DNA of 64,000 bases from Mactra quadrangularis (GCA_025267735.1 CM046295.1:11791167-11855166), one strand, 5' to 3'; shown: positions 35,767-47,006, numbered from the stretch's first letter. Notes: a model not told the origin generated them from the letters alone. Numbers and translations are program-made.

Positions 35767-36540
35767 TGGGTGCAACCGTTAAAAAACAAGACTGCCAAAG
35801 TCGTATTAAGCGCTATGAAAGACATCCTGCGAGACATTTCTCCCACGAAAATTATGAAAATTCGCGCGGATAAAGGGAGCGAGTTTTCAAACCAGTGGTT
35901 TAAAAAGTATATGAAGGAGGAGAACATTTATTTTTTCACTACCAATAATCCGCCAAAAAGCAATTACGTTGAGAGAGTGCAAAGGACTTTGAAAGAAAAG
36001 TTGTACAGAATGATGAGACATCAAAGGACCTATCGATACATCGACGACTTGCAGAACGTAGTGGACAGTTACAACGCAACCCCACATCGCAGTTTGAATG
36101 GTTTATCACCGAACGACGTGAACAAAGATAATGAAGCTGACGTGTGGGCGCAAGTGTATCTCAAAAAGTCAAAAGGAAAACCGAAACCCGAATTTAAATT
36201 CAAAATAGGAGATCTCGCGCGCATCAGTTTTATGAAACAGCCGTTTCAACGTGCCTATCAAGAGCAGTACACTACCGAAGTGTTTAAAGTGGTGGGCAGA
36301 TTATTGAAACAAGGCATTCCCATGTACAAATTGATCGATTTGAAGGGCGAGCGCATCGTTGGATTGTTTTACGACGCTGAACTTCAAAAGGTGAATAAGG
36401 ATGAAAACAGTTTGTGGTTTATCGAGCGTATTTTAAAAAAACGGAAGCGAAACAAAAAATTACAGTATTTCGTTGAATGGCAGGGATTCCCAAAAACATT
36501 TAATAGTTGGGTGGATGCGGATGATGTCAAAGACGTGTAG
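35434..36540 (+). CDS. Polinton integrase (RVE/DDE) with C-terminal chromodomain
   Basis: 368 residues, full length. An N-terminal ~70-residue region (KKQILERYYFNTKNPAAF) precedes the retroviral-type integrase core. Catalytic candidates are D81 or D83 (QLDIDLLSM), D146 (RADKGSEFSN) and E180 (NYVERVQRTLK). A small beta-barrel-like region (KFKIGDLARIS) follows, and a chromodomain ends the protein (LQYFVEWQGFPKTFNSW), as is usual for Polinton integrases. It joins element ends to host DNA; the chromodomain may steer it to modified histones. First gene of the plus cluster, 17 nt before the next. Its first 111 codons lie in the terminal repeat, so its promoter must lie there too. Confidence 0.95.
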   Translation: MENAEKKQILERYYFNTKNPAAFAGAQKLFNVLDKKYPGTFTVKFIQQWLNDQDAYSLQKSRRHRFKTASVRVSGIGEQLDIDLLSMVNLAEDNDGVRFLLCAIDILSRQLWVQPLKNKTAKVVLSAMKDILRDISPTKIMKIRADKGSEFSNQWFKKYMKEENIYFFTTNNPPKSNYVERVQRTLKEKLYRMMRHQRTYRYIDDLQNVVDSYNATPHRSLNGLSPNDVNKDNEADVWAQVYLKKSKGKPKPEFKFKIGDLARISFMKQPFQRAYQEQYTTEVFKVVGRLLKQGIPMYKLIDLKGERIVGLFYDAELQKVNKDENSLWFIERILKKRKRNKKLQYFVEWQGFPKTFNSWVDADDVKDV

Positions 36541-36557
36541 ACTAGTACGACATAAAC

Positions 36558-37004
36558 ATGGATAGATATCTTTATATTAACAGTGATGACAGCAACGATT
36601 ATTTTACTGATAACCAGACTTATCGGTTTAAAGTTCATTTGAACTTGCCGTTGACGTTGCATGGACACTGGAAAGTTGCGCTGATGGAATTTTATGTTGC
36701 GGATAAAACCAAGACGAGTGCAACTTCTAAATCTAAAACCGAGAATCAAGATTTATACATTTACAGCGATCTATGTAAAGAAAGCATCGTACATGGTTCA
36801 GAACAACCGCTGTTGAGACGGGTGGAGAAAAATAAAAAAGACGGCTGGGACTATTTGTTCGATGCGCCATACTACATTCCCGTTAAAAAGCAAGAACTTC
36901 GTGAGTTTATCATCTATATAAAAGGAGCGGATGGTTCATACGCGACACATTTGAAAGAGCCTGCACACTTAACACTTCACTTGAAGCAGTATCCGTTTTA
37001 TTAA
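36558..37004 (+). CDS. Putative minor capsid (single jelly-roll, penton-type) protein
   Basis: 148 residues, starting MDRYLYINSDDSNDYF. The text is rich in alternating hydrophobic strands (YRFKVHLNLPLTLHGHWKVA) and is the right size for a single beta-sandwich. It sits between integrase and the basic core-like gene, just upstream of the major capsid gene, as expected for a virion protein. I assign minor capsid by size, strand pattern and position; no diagnostic motif is visible, so another virion protein is possible. One base separates its stop from the next start. Confidence 0.55.
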   Translation: MDRYLYINSDDSNDYFTDNQTYRFKVHLNLPLTLHGHWKVALMEFYVADKTKTSATSKSKTENQDLYIYSDLCKESIVHGSEQPLLRRVEKNKKDGWDYLFDAPYYIPVKKQELREFIIYIKGADGSYATHLKEPAHLTLHLKQYPFY

Positions 37005-37005
37005 G

Positions 37006-37437
37006 ATGAAATTGTACGTGCCTAATCCGCAAAAGTGGGTCGAATTTTTCGATCGAGTTAGCAGCGGACAAACGACATTGAACCAATCAGGTGGCGGTAG
37101 ACGACAATCTATCTACCCCGTTGTCGAATCAAAAGCTGCAGAAGACAAAACGTTCCCTATAAAAGCGGTGTTACCGGCCGAACAGACCACTGCACAGGCT
37201 AAATCGGAGTTGGAGAGGGAGGATATAAATCGAACAACAGTAGCGAATATGTTTCAGTCTTCCAACGGACGGCGACGAAGTGGGACAAAACGCAAGAGAT
37301 CTTCAAAAAAATCTCATAAAGGTGTCAAACGTCAGCGTGGTAGTGGTAAAAAGAAATCTTATTCAAAGAAACGTAGTGGAAAACAGAATAAAACGTCTAG
37401 ACGCAGTCGAGTAAAGGACATATTTGAAATTAAATAA
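37006..37437 (+). CDS. Basic virion core-like protein (PX/adenovirus core-like)
   Basis: 143 residues. The N-terminus ([20 protein letters not shown]) and a Gly-rich [10 protein letters not shown] precede an Ala/Glu-rich middle. The last ~45 residues are Lys/Arg/Ser-rich ([18 protein letters not shown]), suited to binding packaged DNA and to nuclear import. Small basic proteins beside the capsid gene are usual in Polintons and adintoviruses. Role is inferred from composition and position. Two bases separate it from the capsid gene. Confidence 0.6.
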   Translation: MKLYVPNPQKWVEFFDRVSSGQTTLNQSGGGRRQSIYPVVESKAAEDKTFPIKAVLPAEQTTAQAKSELEREDINRTTVANMFQSSNGRRRSGTKRKRSSKKSHKGVKRQRGSGKKKSYSKKRSGKQNKTSRRSRVKDIFEIK

Positions 37438-37439
37438 CA

Positions 37440-38987
37440 ATGTCGATGTTCAACGAAGAGAATTTTAAGGAAGGATTAGTGTCGGAATTAGCTTTGTTCG
37501 ACCTGCCGAGCACACAAACGAGCGTTACGGATGTGTATTACGATGAAATTCGACCACTTTCTCAGGTGTCGGATGATAGTCCGTTCGAGTTTAAAATCAG
37601 CGGACAAAATTCTATGGATTATCTCGACTTGAAAAATTCGCAGATTTACGTCAGATGTAAAGTGGAAAAAACGGACGGCACGGCTCTTCCAGGAGTGGGA
37701 ACTTCTATGAAAGTCGGACCCGCCAACTTGTTTCTTCAAGCATTGTTTTCGACGACTGAAGTCACTTTACAGAACAAAGCTACCATCACTTGTAATTATA
37801 ATCCGTACAGAGCCTACATCAACGCTCTTTTAAACTTCGGGTCCGAAGCCATTCAAAGTCAACTGACCACACAGTTATTCTTGCAAGATGACGCTGATAG
37901 TCCAGGAGTGACAGATCCTCAAGGGGCAAACAGCGCACTTTATGAGCGAGCTGTATTGATCGCCGAATCTAAACACATCGATTTACAAGGACCCATTTTT
38001 CACGACCTTTTTTCGATGTCAAGATATTTGCTAAATCAAGTGGACGTAAAAATCAAAATGTACAGAAGTTCTATGAATTTCTGTCTGTTAACGGGAGATG
38101 CTAACGACTACAGAGTGAACATCGAAGATATCTACATTTTGGCTAAGAAGATACGAGTGAATCCTGCCGTCATTTACGGTCATTCAAAGATTTTGGAAAA
38201 GCAAAATGCGCTCTATCCATACAATAAAGTGGAAGTGAAATCAGTGAGCATCGCAACAGGTTCTACCAATTACACTTGGGAAAACATGTTTCAAGGAAGG
38301 CGACCCAACAAAATCATTTTGGGATTTGTGAAAAGCAAAGCAGTGAGCGGCGATTACAAAACCAACCCGTTTAATTTCGAGAACTGTGCCATTCAACAAA
38401 TTGCTGTGTATTGCGATGGATTGCCTGTGGGTGGAAATCCGCTAAAATTGGATTTTGATGCAGCGGGTGGTACCACGTTCATGCGTGCCTATACCAATTT
38501 ACTCATATCCAATGGCAAGTGGAGACAAGACGAAGGCAATCTCTTAGATAGAGATCACTATGTAAACGGCTCAACATTGTTCGTCCTCCAGTTAGAGCCC
38601 GACTTCTCACAGCACGGCGAGTACCTGTCGTTGGTGAAAACAGGCAATGTTCGTCTGGATGTGGTGTTCAAGACTCCATTATCGGGTAAGACATATTTTG
38701 TTCACCTTATTGTTGTATTCATTTTCACTACTTTTTCTCTAAAATTAAATATCTCTTTGCAAAACACATTTTCTCAAATTTGGTATCTCTTTGCAAAACA
38801 CCTTTAGATTTAATATCTTTCCTACAATGGTTAATCATCTAGACGTGTGTAGATATAGTCGTGCTTGTACAAGGTAAATTTAAACTCAATAATGTTATAT
38901 CTTTCAGAACCCATGAGTTGCATCGCTTACAGCGAAGGACCTGGTTATTTTGAAATCAACCGTGAAAGAGATATCATCATTCCATAA
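37440..38987 (+). CDS. Major capsid protein (double jelly-roll type), two exons
   Basis: Exon 1 is 37,440-38,685 and exon 2 is 38,908-38,987 (TAA). The donor CGG/GTAAGA and acceptor TTTCAG/AA leave the frame open across the join. Without splicing the frame runs into AT-rich intron sequence and stops at 38,807. The predicted product is 441 residues, matching the capsid family often labelled F54H12.2-like in animal genomes (from memory). Visible blocks include [36 protein letters not shown] and [12 protein letters not shown]. Capsomers of this fold form icosahedral shells in Polintons, virophages and adenoviruses. The stop overlaps the protease start (TAATG), implying coupled translation on one message. 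Confidence 0.88.
38686..38907 (+). other. Intron in the major capsid gene
   Basis: 222 bp, GTAAGA...TTTCAG, AT-rich, with two copies of ATCTCTTTGCAAAACAC. Removing it restores the frame and supplies a C-terminus that ends just before the protease gene. Confidence 0.8.
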
Positions 38988-39508
38988 TGGATACCTCACA
39001 GTTACAGTGCATGATTGATTGCGATCCCATATTGAACAAACGAGTGATTGGTGTGTTCGCTGCGGATAGACTACCGATTGAACTTCCACCGATCCCCTTT
39101 GGATTCATTGCTAATACTGACATTCGATCTAAACCTGGTCGCCACTGGTGCGCATTTTTCAGCGATGCGCGTGGACATGTAGACTTTTTTGATAGTTATG
39201 GAAGATCAGCGAGTAAAAACAGTGTTTACTTTCAGCGATGGTTGAATAAAAATGCAGATAGTGCTCGTATTAATCACATACAAATTCAAAGTGATTCATC
39301 GAAAATATGCGGACTGTATTGCATACTGTTTCTTCATCATAGACTATCCGGATATTCTTACCAGGATTTTTTGAATATGTTTGATGCAAATGCTTTAGAT
39401 GTTAATGACACGTTTGTTCTTAATTTTATGATAAATGCGTACAACCAATGTGTTTCAAATGAATGTGAAACCAATCAAACATGTACGTCTTTGATACAAC
39501 ATTTATAA
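38987..39508 (+). CDS. Adenain-type cysteine protease (virion maturation)
   Basis: 173 residues, the size of adenovirus protease-like Polinton enzymes. Catalytic His53 lies in PGRHWCAFF, the acidic residue D69 in VDFFDSYG (the conserved FDSxG block), a Gln at 99-101 for the oxyanion hole, and the nucleophile Cys108 in SKICGLYCILFL. It should cleave capsid and core precursors during particle maturation. It starts at the A of the capsid gene's TAA. A plus-strand AATAAA follows at 39,543. Confidence 0.93.
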   Translation: MDTSQLQCMIDCDPILNKRVIGVFAADRLPIELPPIPFGFIANTDIRSKPGRHWCAFFSDARGHVDFFDSYGRSASKNSVYFQRWLNKNADSARINHIQIQSDSSKICGLYCILFLHHRLSGYSYQDFLNMFDANALDVNDTFVLNFMINAYNQCVSNECETNQTCTSLIQHL

Positions 39509-39635
39509 CAATATTTAATCATATATATAGTCATATATAATCAATAAAACGTAAAAACACAATAATGTTTGTTATATTTTATTTCTACGCTAATATATAT
39601 TTAATTGTGATGATAAAATATGAATAGATACGATA

Positions 39636-42600
39636 TCAAACATCATCGATATATTGGCAGGGAGTTACAGTTAATCCATTAAGTTCGAATGATTGTTCAT
39701 GTAAAGCACGTAAGCCTACAGCACGTTCTGATAAAATATCAGACACTTGCGTGACAGAGACTTCAGATTGATTAGTCGCATGCACATCATCGATATATTG
39801 GCAGGGAATTACAGTTAATCCATTAAGTGTGAACGATTGTTCATGTAATGCACGTAAGCCTACAGCACGTTCTGATGAAATATCAGACACTTGCACGATA
39901 GAGACTTCAGATTGATTAGTCGCATGCATAATGTCCTCAGTCATTACAGTATCGGTTTCTGTTTGCTCACTATCAGTGTTTGAATCATTGTTAATTTTAT
40001 AATGTCCATAGGCATAACTTTCCACTGCATTGAGCAAGTAACGTTTATCATCGAAAGCTGATAATCCAGTTTTTTGAATTGTTTCACCAAAGAGTTGATG
40101 TTTATGGCTTCGCAATGAATTCATCGAAGAAACCACACTTGTCTCACTGAAAAGAACATTTTTATAATGCTCGTGTTTCAATTCTTTTTTCACTGTCACT
40201 TTCGAAATACCCTTCGCGCGTTTTTCTTCTTTATTGTCACATACAAAACTGTACATTTTGGATCTCAATCCTACAAATTCTGAAATAGGTTTGCCGTTGG
40301 TCTCATCCTTCATTTTTCCTAACACTTTTTTGTTTCTATCACTATGTAGAAAATGCTCATTAGGATAATCTGAGGTATCGAAAAAGTCAATAGATGTTTT
40401 CATGTCTTCATAGATGTCATTGGTTTCACAGAAGAAGAGAACGCTATCCGTATCCGTCATCTGCAGTTGTGCGCTGTTTTTATACTTCCGTTTGATATAA
40501 TTGTACCAGAAGTCGTACATCAAGCTTTTACTCAAGTCTGAAATAATATTAAACATCTGTGAGTGAAACATGAACATCAACTTAATAAAATATTAATTAA
40601 GTCTATGAACTAAGACATTACAACACTAAGTGATTGTTTGCTTAATCATTGAAATAATGTAAAAAAAACAAACACGCACAAAAAAGTAAAAATAAATAAA
40701 TAAAAAAAAAAAAACACCTATGTATTTAAATGAATGAAGTTTACATTTGATAAAAGTGTTATATAAATTTAGAAATAAATATAAATACCTAGTATACACA
40801 TGCCACAGTAGATGGGTTTAAATAAGTTGACCTTTGCCTTGTGCATTTCAACCGCAACCAAGTCTTCGTTGAAGATGGTGGTATGTTTGTAGGTAGGCTT
40901 AGCGGTACATTTTTTTAGTCTTTCTTCCACGTGTACCAGTTCGATATTTTTGTGTTGTCTCACATTTTCCATAGTCTGCAAAAAAAAAAAAAGGGAAGGA
41001 CTTGTTTAATACATTGATCAGCGACATATCACATATCTGCTTTTATAATAGTATGACAGTATGATACATAAAAATTGATAGACAACACTGTACATTTATA
41101 TTCAATAGTATAGACTAATATTACGCATGAAACATCAAAACGCAAAATACTTACTTTACCAAACACGGAGACATTCATCAACTTGTAGAAATTTTTTTGA
41201 AAGGTAGATGTAGCGTTCTTTCTCATCTCCGTGTTAAAATCAATATAACTTTTCATCCAAGCTTCTTGTTGAAATTCCAATACTCTGTGAATTGCTTTGA
41301 TTTCCAATCCCAGATTCACGTACAATTGTAAAGTTCTGAAGTGCACCACATATTTGTCCTTATCCTCCAACGTAGCTAGTAACTTTCCAACTTGTCCTCG
41401 CGACGGTAGGGGATCATTTTCCGCTAGATTGTACAATTTTCTCAGCAGCTGTTGTGCATAGGGTGATAGTCGATCGTTCGAAATCACCTTTTGTTCCGGT
41501 GCTAAAGGTAGGCAGTTGTGAATCTCATGTAATTTGTGGGGGTAGTGAAGCGATACTTCGAGGATATAACCTGTTTCTCCCGTTTCTGAAACAGTCATGA
41601 CGTCGAACGATTCAATGTCTGTTTTATTCATGAATCGAAATCCTCCAACTGGGAGAGGTTGCACCATCGCCCAACCATACAAATTGTTTGCGTCCAAGTA
41701 CTGCAGATACGATGTAGGTTTAGATGCATCATAATCTTCTAAGTAAGGATTGTTAGCTTTCTTGTATCGATTAGAGATCTGTGACAAGCCTCCTCGAATC
41801 CCAGACTCTACCATTAGAATTTGATCAATGTCCGTCAATAATTCCAACTCGACCCCCGTCATTTTGAGTAGAGCGGACCACGATAAGCCAGGTGACGTAA
41901 AGAAATGTGGGGGGTCAAGTTGATACCGCGAAAGACACACCTTTCGAAAAGCCTCAAACACATCACTCAGTAATGCCACATCCGTTTTCAGATAAAGATC
42001 GTGATACTGCCCCAATGACGTCATATTAAACGTTTCAAACACGGTTTGGGCATGATTGTAATCTTCTTGAGAAATATGCTCCTTCTTAATTGTAGAATAG
42101 AATTCTTGTTGGGGTGGAAATGTTTGCTCATCAAATTTTTCAAAGGCATCCATATACTCATATGGATAGACACCCTTGCGCAATAAAAGTGTGGCTTTCT
42201 CATTCGATTCACATTCTGCTAAGAGAGAAGGGAACGCTTGTAACCCGTCTGAAGCTAAATTTTCAACTAGGTTTTCTAAAGAAGTCGGTAAAAACTGAAA
42301 ACTGTCAATAAACCGAAGGTGACCTAGTGAAAAACTGACATAGCGTTCAGAATTTTGAGCGATACATTGTAGTCGTTGATCCTTGAACTGACCAAGATGT
42401 TCGCAAAGAATATGAGCGTCGAAATTTTTCAGATTGTGAAATATCACTGGCACGAATTTTGCTTGTTTGCAGGCGAGGTTACAGCTATTGCAAGCCTTTC
42501 CAATAAATTCTCCAGTTAAATGGTTGTGGTGGTTCACGACTCTATCATTTGCCTTCTCGTAAATACTAAATTGCTTATTACAGAGACAGCAATGAGTAGG

Positions 42601-44493
42601 ATCACACATCAAGTTGATTTCATCCTCAGTGATATTCATCGGCACGATGTTAGATAGGATTTGCTGTATTTCTTCTTGTTCTTGCAACAAATATTCGATC
42701 ATTTTGCTTCCAGCATCTTCACCTCTATATATGATTATCGGTTTGGTATATTGATCATCTTCACACACCACCTTGTAGCCGAAACTACACACTTCTAATT
42801 TAGTTGTGGGCGTTGTAGCGGAATGCTCGGGATTGGGCATGCATGTGTGTAGTTTCCTATTGACGGTTTCGAAATCGGCGTAGATGACAAAGGGTACTTT
42901 TAACGTTTTTTCAAAATCCTTAAACTTCAAAATATCGTTTTTACCGGCAATGGGAAGTTCTACTCTTTGGGCTCCGTGTGGTGAACAATACGGTTGATGT
43001 TCCAGCAGTAACGATTCCTTGCGAAACCCGTGAAGACAATAACAGCAAAAGTACAGCTGGCCATTATGTTTGTTGGTGCGAGATAGAAAGCGATTCAAGT
43101 CTGTAATAAGACAATAATGCGACTGTTTTCCTTTAGTCAACCATAACAAATCGATGTGATTGAGACGGTGACGATGTTCGGTAATTCGTAGGGGTATAAT
43201 GCTTTTTTCCTCAAAAGTAAAGACGTTGATAGAGATATGCTGATTCTGCTTTTCCACTGTCTTTATCTGCGATAAACTGACTGGATATTTGATACCACGC
43301 ATGTTGATTTCATGTTCGTATTGTTGATAATGTTCTACTCTTTCAGGTTCAAATTCCACTGGAAACAAGGATGCTAGCAAGCAATACAAGAAGCATTTAT
43401 CATCATTGTTTTCGATATTTAATAAACAATGGCTCCGTACAAGAGTAAGAGGTAGAGGTATGTACGTTGAGCCACGCACGGGTTTGTAAACTACAGTATG
43501 GATTTCCAGTTTTAAGACTCTTTTGATATACCATCCAGATCCTTCTCGCATGAATTTTTCTAAACTGGCAAACATTTTCTGCATCGCTTCGTTTAAAGCG
43601 TGTTCATCGATGTCGACTAAGGACAATGCTATATACGTCCTGCTCCTGAAGTAAGGTGAGGTCACCGTTGTCTCTCCCCCATCATCGCGCTGCATCTCGA
43701 CTTGCACACATAAATTGTACTTTATGCCGCCCATGGAAGATACGCGAGCTTCTAAGAAAGATCTTACTTGGTCTCTGATATTCCCAAAAAAAGTTAGTAC
43801 ATCATATCGCTCACTACTTCTTGGCAATACACTTCTATTTAAGACTCGATTATTTAACGCAGAATCGTCAATGTGTTGTTGATGCGAAGTTGATAAGTTT
43901 TCAGCGGAACCTTCTGTAGTGGACTCAATTTGCCTCGACTCGTTCTGACCGCTATCTCGCAATTGAACTTCGTCCTGTTGCTGCCGTCCATTTTCATTTG
44001 ATGGTGGTGGAGTCCTTTCTCCTCGACTGCCTAGCTGATTTAATGGATGATTTTCCACTACATGTTGAAACAAGTCACTATATTCTTGAAATTCATCATC
44101 GCAATGTCTACATGCAAACTGTGTTCTACGTTCATTTGATGTTACATGTTTATGCATAGAAGCAGTATGTCGAGTCAAGTGACTCCTTCTGTTGAATGTT
44201 TTGTTACACAGATTACATGTAAAGGAAGGCGACTTCGACCTTTTTTCTTTCATTAATCCATGCATTTTGTATTGATGTATACGCAGATTTTTTAAGTAGG
44301 CATAGGATTTTTCACAAAATTCACATTCACGCTTTGATTGATGACTTTTTACATGTTGCTGTAAAGATTTTTTGCTTTGGTATTGCTTAGAGCAGATTTC
44401 GCAAATCCATTTATGTTTTTCCACCTCTGGTATTGCATAAAATAATTCACCGTCACTGCTTTCACTATTACTTCGACTGTGCTGCCTTTTCAT
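39636..44493 (-). CDS. Protein-primed family B DNA polymerase with N-terminal zinc fingers, three exons
   Basis: Exons on the minus strand: 44,493-41,155, 40,975-40,789, 40,537-39,636. Junctions fit GT-AG with phases 0 and 1 and give ~1,475 residues. Residues ~28-165 hold four C2H2 fingers (CEICSKQYQSKKSLQQH and three more). Proofreading exonuclease motifs follow: YADFET near residue 540 and NFDAH near 690. Polymerase motif A is DANNLYGWAM near 935, motif B is FYKLMNVSVFGK ending exon 1, and motif C is TDTDS in exon 3. Family pPolB enzymes copy linear genomes from a terminal protein primer. The last ~96 residues are a tandem duplication of a 48-residue block (see findings). Confidence 0.93.
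39640..39932 (-). repeat. ~145 bp coding tandem duplication at the polymerase 3' end
   Basis: Two near-identical copies, about 39,786-39,930 and 39,640-39,785. Both encode HATNQSEVS...SERAVGLRALHEQSF...PCQYIDDV in frame. It is a recent duplication, with a handful of substitutions. Confidence 0.9.
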
Positions 44494-44759
44494 CGTTGAT
44501 AATCGAAATAAATATCCTATTTATTATAACGTTATAAAACACACACATTATAATCCAACGTTTTAAAACAAACGCATTACAACTATGAAGTTTACAATCC
44601 TGTTACTAACTCATAGTCTGAAATCTTTCACGTTTATGGCTTTACCGGCTGATGTCATTTCAAAATGCTTCACAATTGCTACTCGTTTTGTTGAATGAAC
44701 AACTCAAGCGCTTAACAACTATTTGCGAAAATATAACGTCTCATATTTCTTTTTGAGAG

Positions 44760-45185
44760 AGGAAACGAAATGTCAACTTGATAAGATAAAAGTTGATAAA
44801 TGAGACAACTGTATGAGTACACCCAAATACATTAACATTTTTGCGGTTAAAACAGCGTCACTGTGTCTTGCGTTTCTTTTCATGACAGGAAACGGGCTGT
44901 CAACTTAATCAGATAAAAGTTGATAAATGAGACTATTAAAGTGTTACACCCAAATACATTAACATTTTTTGTGGTTAAAACGGTGTCACTGTGTCTCATG
45001 TTTCTTTTCATGATAGGAAACGGACTGTCAACTTAATCAGATAAAAGTTGATTAATGAGACAACTACATCGTTACACCCAAATTCATTAACATTTTTGCG
45101 GTTAAAAAGACGTCCCTATGTCTCCCATTTCTTTTCATGAGCGGAAATAGGCTGTCAACTTAATCAGATAAAGATTGATATGTGA
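44760..45185. repeat. Iteron-like array: four ~127 bp units upstream of the polymerase
   Basis: Units start near 44,773, 44,900, 45,028 and 45,155. Most contain the inverted pair TCAACTT...AAGTTGA around AATCAGATAA, then AAATGAGAC, ACACCCAAATACATTAACAT and TCACTGTGTCT. The array lies between the polymerase start and the minus-strand gene at 45,254. Related units occur at 49,775-50,230. Likely regulatory or a replication/packaging signal; the role is inference. Confidence 0.8.
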
Positions 45186-45253
45186 GTTTGTTTCCAAAGC
45201 ACACCTGCATACGTTAACAAAAGAGTGTACTTACTATGAGAAATATTATCTGT

Positions 45254-45616
45254 TCATATAGTGTAGTTAATCCATCTTCTAGATTTAGCGCCTTTTTTCT
45301 TTCCATCGATTGACGTTGCTTTTTTTCTATACACTTTGGTGCGAGTTATCAACTGTCTTTCAGCGAAAGGCATTTTAGATAAAGGTTTATCTATAAACAG
45401 TCTTGGTTTTTCTCCTTCGCGCGGAATTATTCTGCTTTCATTCGAGATCTCGTTTGTAGGTGGTTCTGACGATACAGTGCTGGGGATCGAACTGTTTTCC
45501 TCCTTATTGTCTATCTGTCCACCCGATTGATTGTGATTGTGATGTTTTCCTTCGTCGTCAAGTGTCAGTAAACGCTCATACTTAGTTTTAGGTACTAAGA
45601 CTAATTCGCGCGCCAT
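45254..45616 (-). CDS. Small conserved Polinton protein with basic C-terminus
   Basis: The start is taken at MARELVLVPKTKYERLL (45,616), one base after the stop of the upstream gene, giving ~120 residues. A polar, low-complexity middle (NHNQSGGQ, SSIPSTVSSEPP) leads to a basic end (YRKKATSIDGKKKGAKSRRW). I recognise the opening motif as recurrent in Polinton gene sets but know no assigned function; a core or scaffold role is possible. Third gene of the compact ATPase group. Confidence 0.6.
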   Translation of the reverse strand: MARELVLVPKTKYERLLTLDDEGKHHNHNQSGGQIDNKEENSSIPSTVSSEPPTNEISNESRIIPREGEKPRLFIDKPLSKMPFAERQLITRTKVYRKKATSIDGKKKGAKSRRWINYTI

Positions 45617-45617
45617 T

Positions 45618-45929
45618 TTAGTCAAGTTCGTTCCGAATGGCACTGATGAAAGGTAAAATATACTTAAAATGTTGCACAAGAATTTGCTTTCTACGTTTCA
45701 ATGACACTCCCTTACTAACCAATTGTCGAATAACAGTTTTTTGTTTCGCTACCTGCTTTTTATCTTTTTCTGGTAATGCTCGATAACCGTGCAGTATATT
45801 GTACACAATTTGCACGATAGCGTTTATTTGAGACTTTTCTATCCCTTCCAATAACATTTTTTTCTGTTTGTCAGACGTATTAAGTAACAAACGCAAAAAA
45901 TCTCTCTCCTTTTTAATGAGTGGATTCAT
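45618..45929 (-). CDS. Small helical basic protein conserved next to the packaging ATPase
   Basis: 103 residues from MNPLIKKERDFLRLLLNTS. The sequence is mostly helix-forming with a basic tail (SKGVSLKRRKQILVQHFK). Its start overlaps the end of the ATPase gene by 17 nt in another frame, and its stop is one base from the next start, so the three genes are probably read from one transcript. The family recurs in Polintons and related elements; function unknown to me. Confidence 0.65.
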   Translation of the reverse strand: MNPLIKKERDFLRLLLNTSDKQKKMLLEGIEKSQINAIVQIVYNILHGYRALPEKDKKQVAKQKTVIRQLVSKGVSLKRRKQILVQHFKYILPFISAIRNELD

Positions 45930-46676
45930 GCTTCTTTTCTGACTGATATACAATCATTAACTGATTGGGTAAAATGTTGGTTCGCAACTTATATTTGGGG
46001 TTAGAATGTGGAGACAAATCGATCAGCAAGTAACCATATTTTTCCGCAGTGGCTTTATTATAGGCGTCCATGAAATATTTAATTTGACCGGGAAATATCT
46101 GCCGACCTAACGTCTGTACCTGCAAGCCATTGCGAGAATTTTTAAACAAGAAGAAATAGTGTGTATTCAAACTGATGGTGCGGAATTCTCTCCCGGGGCA
46201 AAACGCATTTTGGCAAATGAGAATGCAGAAAAATTTATAATGGTGAGCATATTTGCAATAGATATCCACCACATCTTTGCTTTTAGCGCTTTCTGTCATC
46301 ATGTCGTCGATCACTAGAATTTTTTCTCCCGGTTCGCTCATATGCCACATTTCAAGTTCCGTTTTTGTGGGTAGTCCCTCGTAAAACGTAATATGTGGTA
46401 TGGCTTTTTTCATGTCAGTGTACATAGGTTGATCCACGCTGTAGCAATAATATATTGCTTTGATGGGTTTCGTAAACGCTCCATCAGAGTGTTTCAATAG
46501 TTGAAACACGAAACTCGTCTTTCCAACATTACTTGGACCTGTAATTTAAAGAATTGTGATCAGATATCTCACCGTCAATTTCTTACGTATCATAGATATC
46601 AATTTCGTTAAAAATATATAAACTCACCGATCACCTGAGCAGTGGAGTCTACTTCGAGTTGAACGACACTTTCCAT
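45913..46676 (-). CDS. Genome-packaging ATPase (FtsK/HerA-like), two exons
   Basis: Exon 1 is 46,676-46,628, exon 2 is 46,538-45,913, with a GTGAGT...TTACAG intron of 89 bp, 224 residues in all. The intron falls just before the Walker A loop (PSNVGKTS); Walker B is KILVIDDMM, and QNAF is a likely sensor region. The length and motif layout match the A32-like ATPases that pump DNA into Polinton, virophage and large-virus capsids. A start inside exon 2 would lose the P-loop glycine, so the splice is needed. Confidence 0.9.
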
Positions 46677-47006
46677 TTTCGAGATACGTGAGAAAATGAC
46701 ATGAGAAATTGATAACACGTTCTTTAAATACTGTTTGTATGTGTATACATTTTCTTGCTCATAGCCGACATATTTGTAAGATTTAGTAAAAGTGATGAAT
46801 AAAATAAAACAGAAACATAAATAGTGTAATACAGATTTCTTTATTTTGAATATATAAACCAACACCATGTATACATTATATAAAACAACTACGAAACTTA
46901 GATATAAAACGTGTGAAAAAATAGAAAAGTAAAATCAAAGACATTAAAACAAGAATGTGTGAAATTTTAGATATATACATGGAAATGTGAAATAAACGAT
47001 ACCACT

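Noticed and set aside
44760..45185. CRISPR-like array
   Set aside because: Units are ~127 bp degenerate tandem repeats without unique spacers, in a eukaryotic genome.
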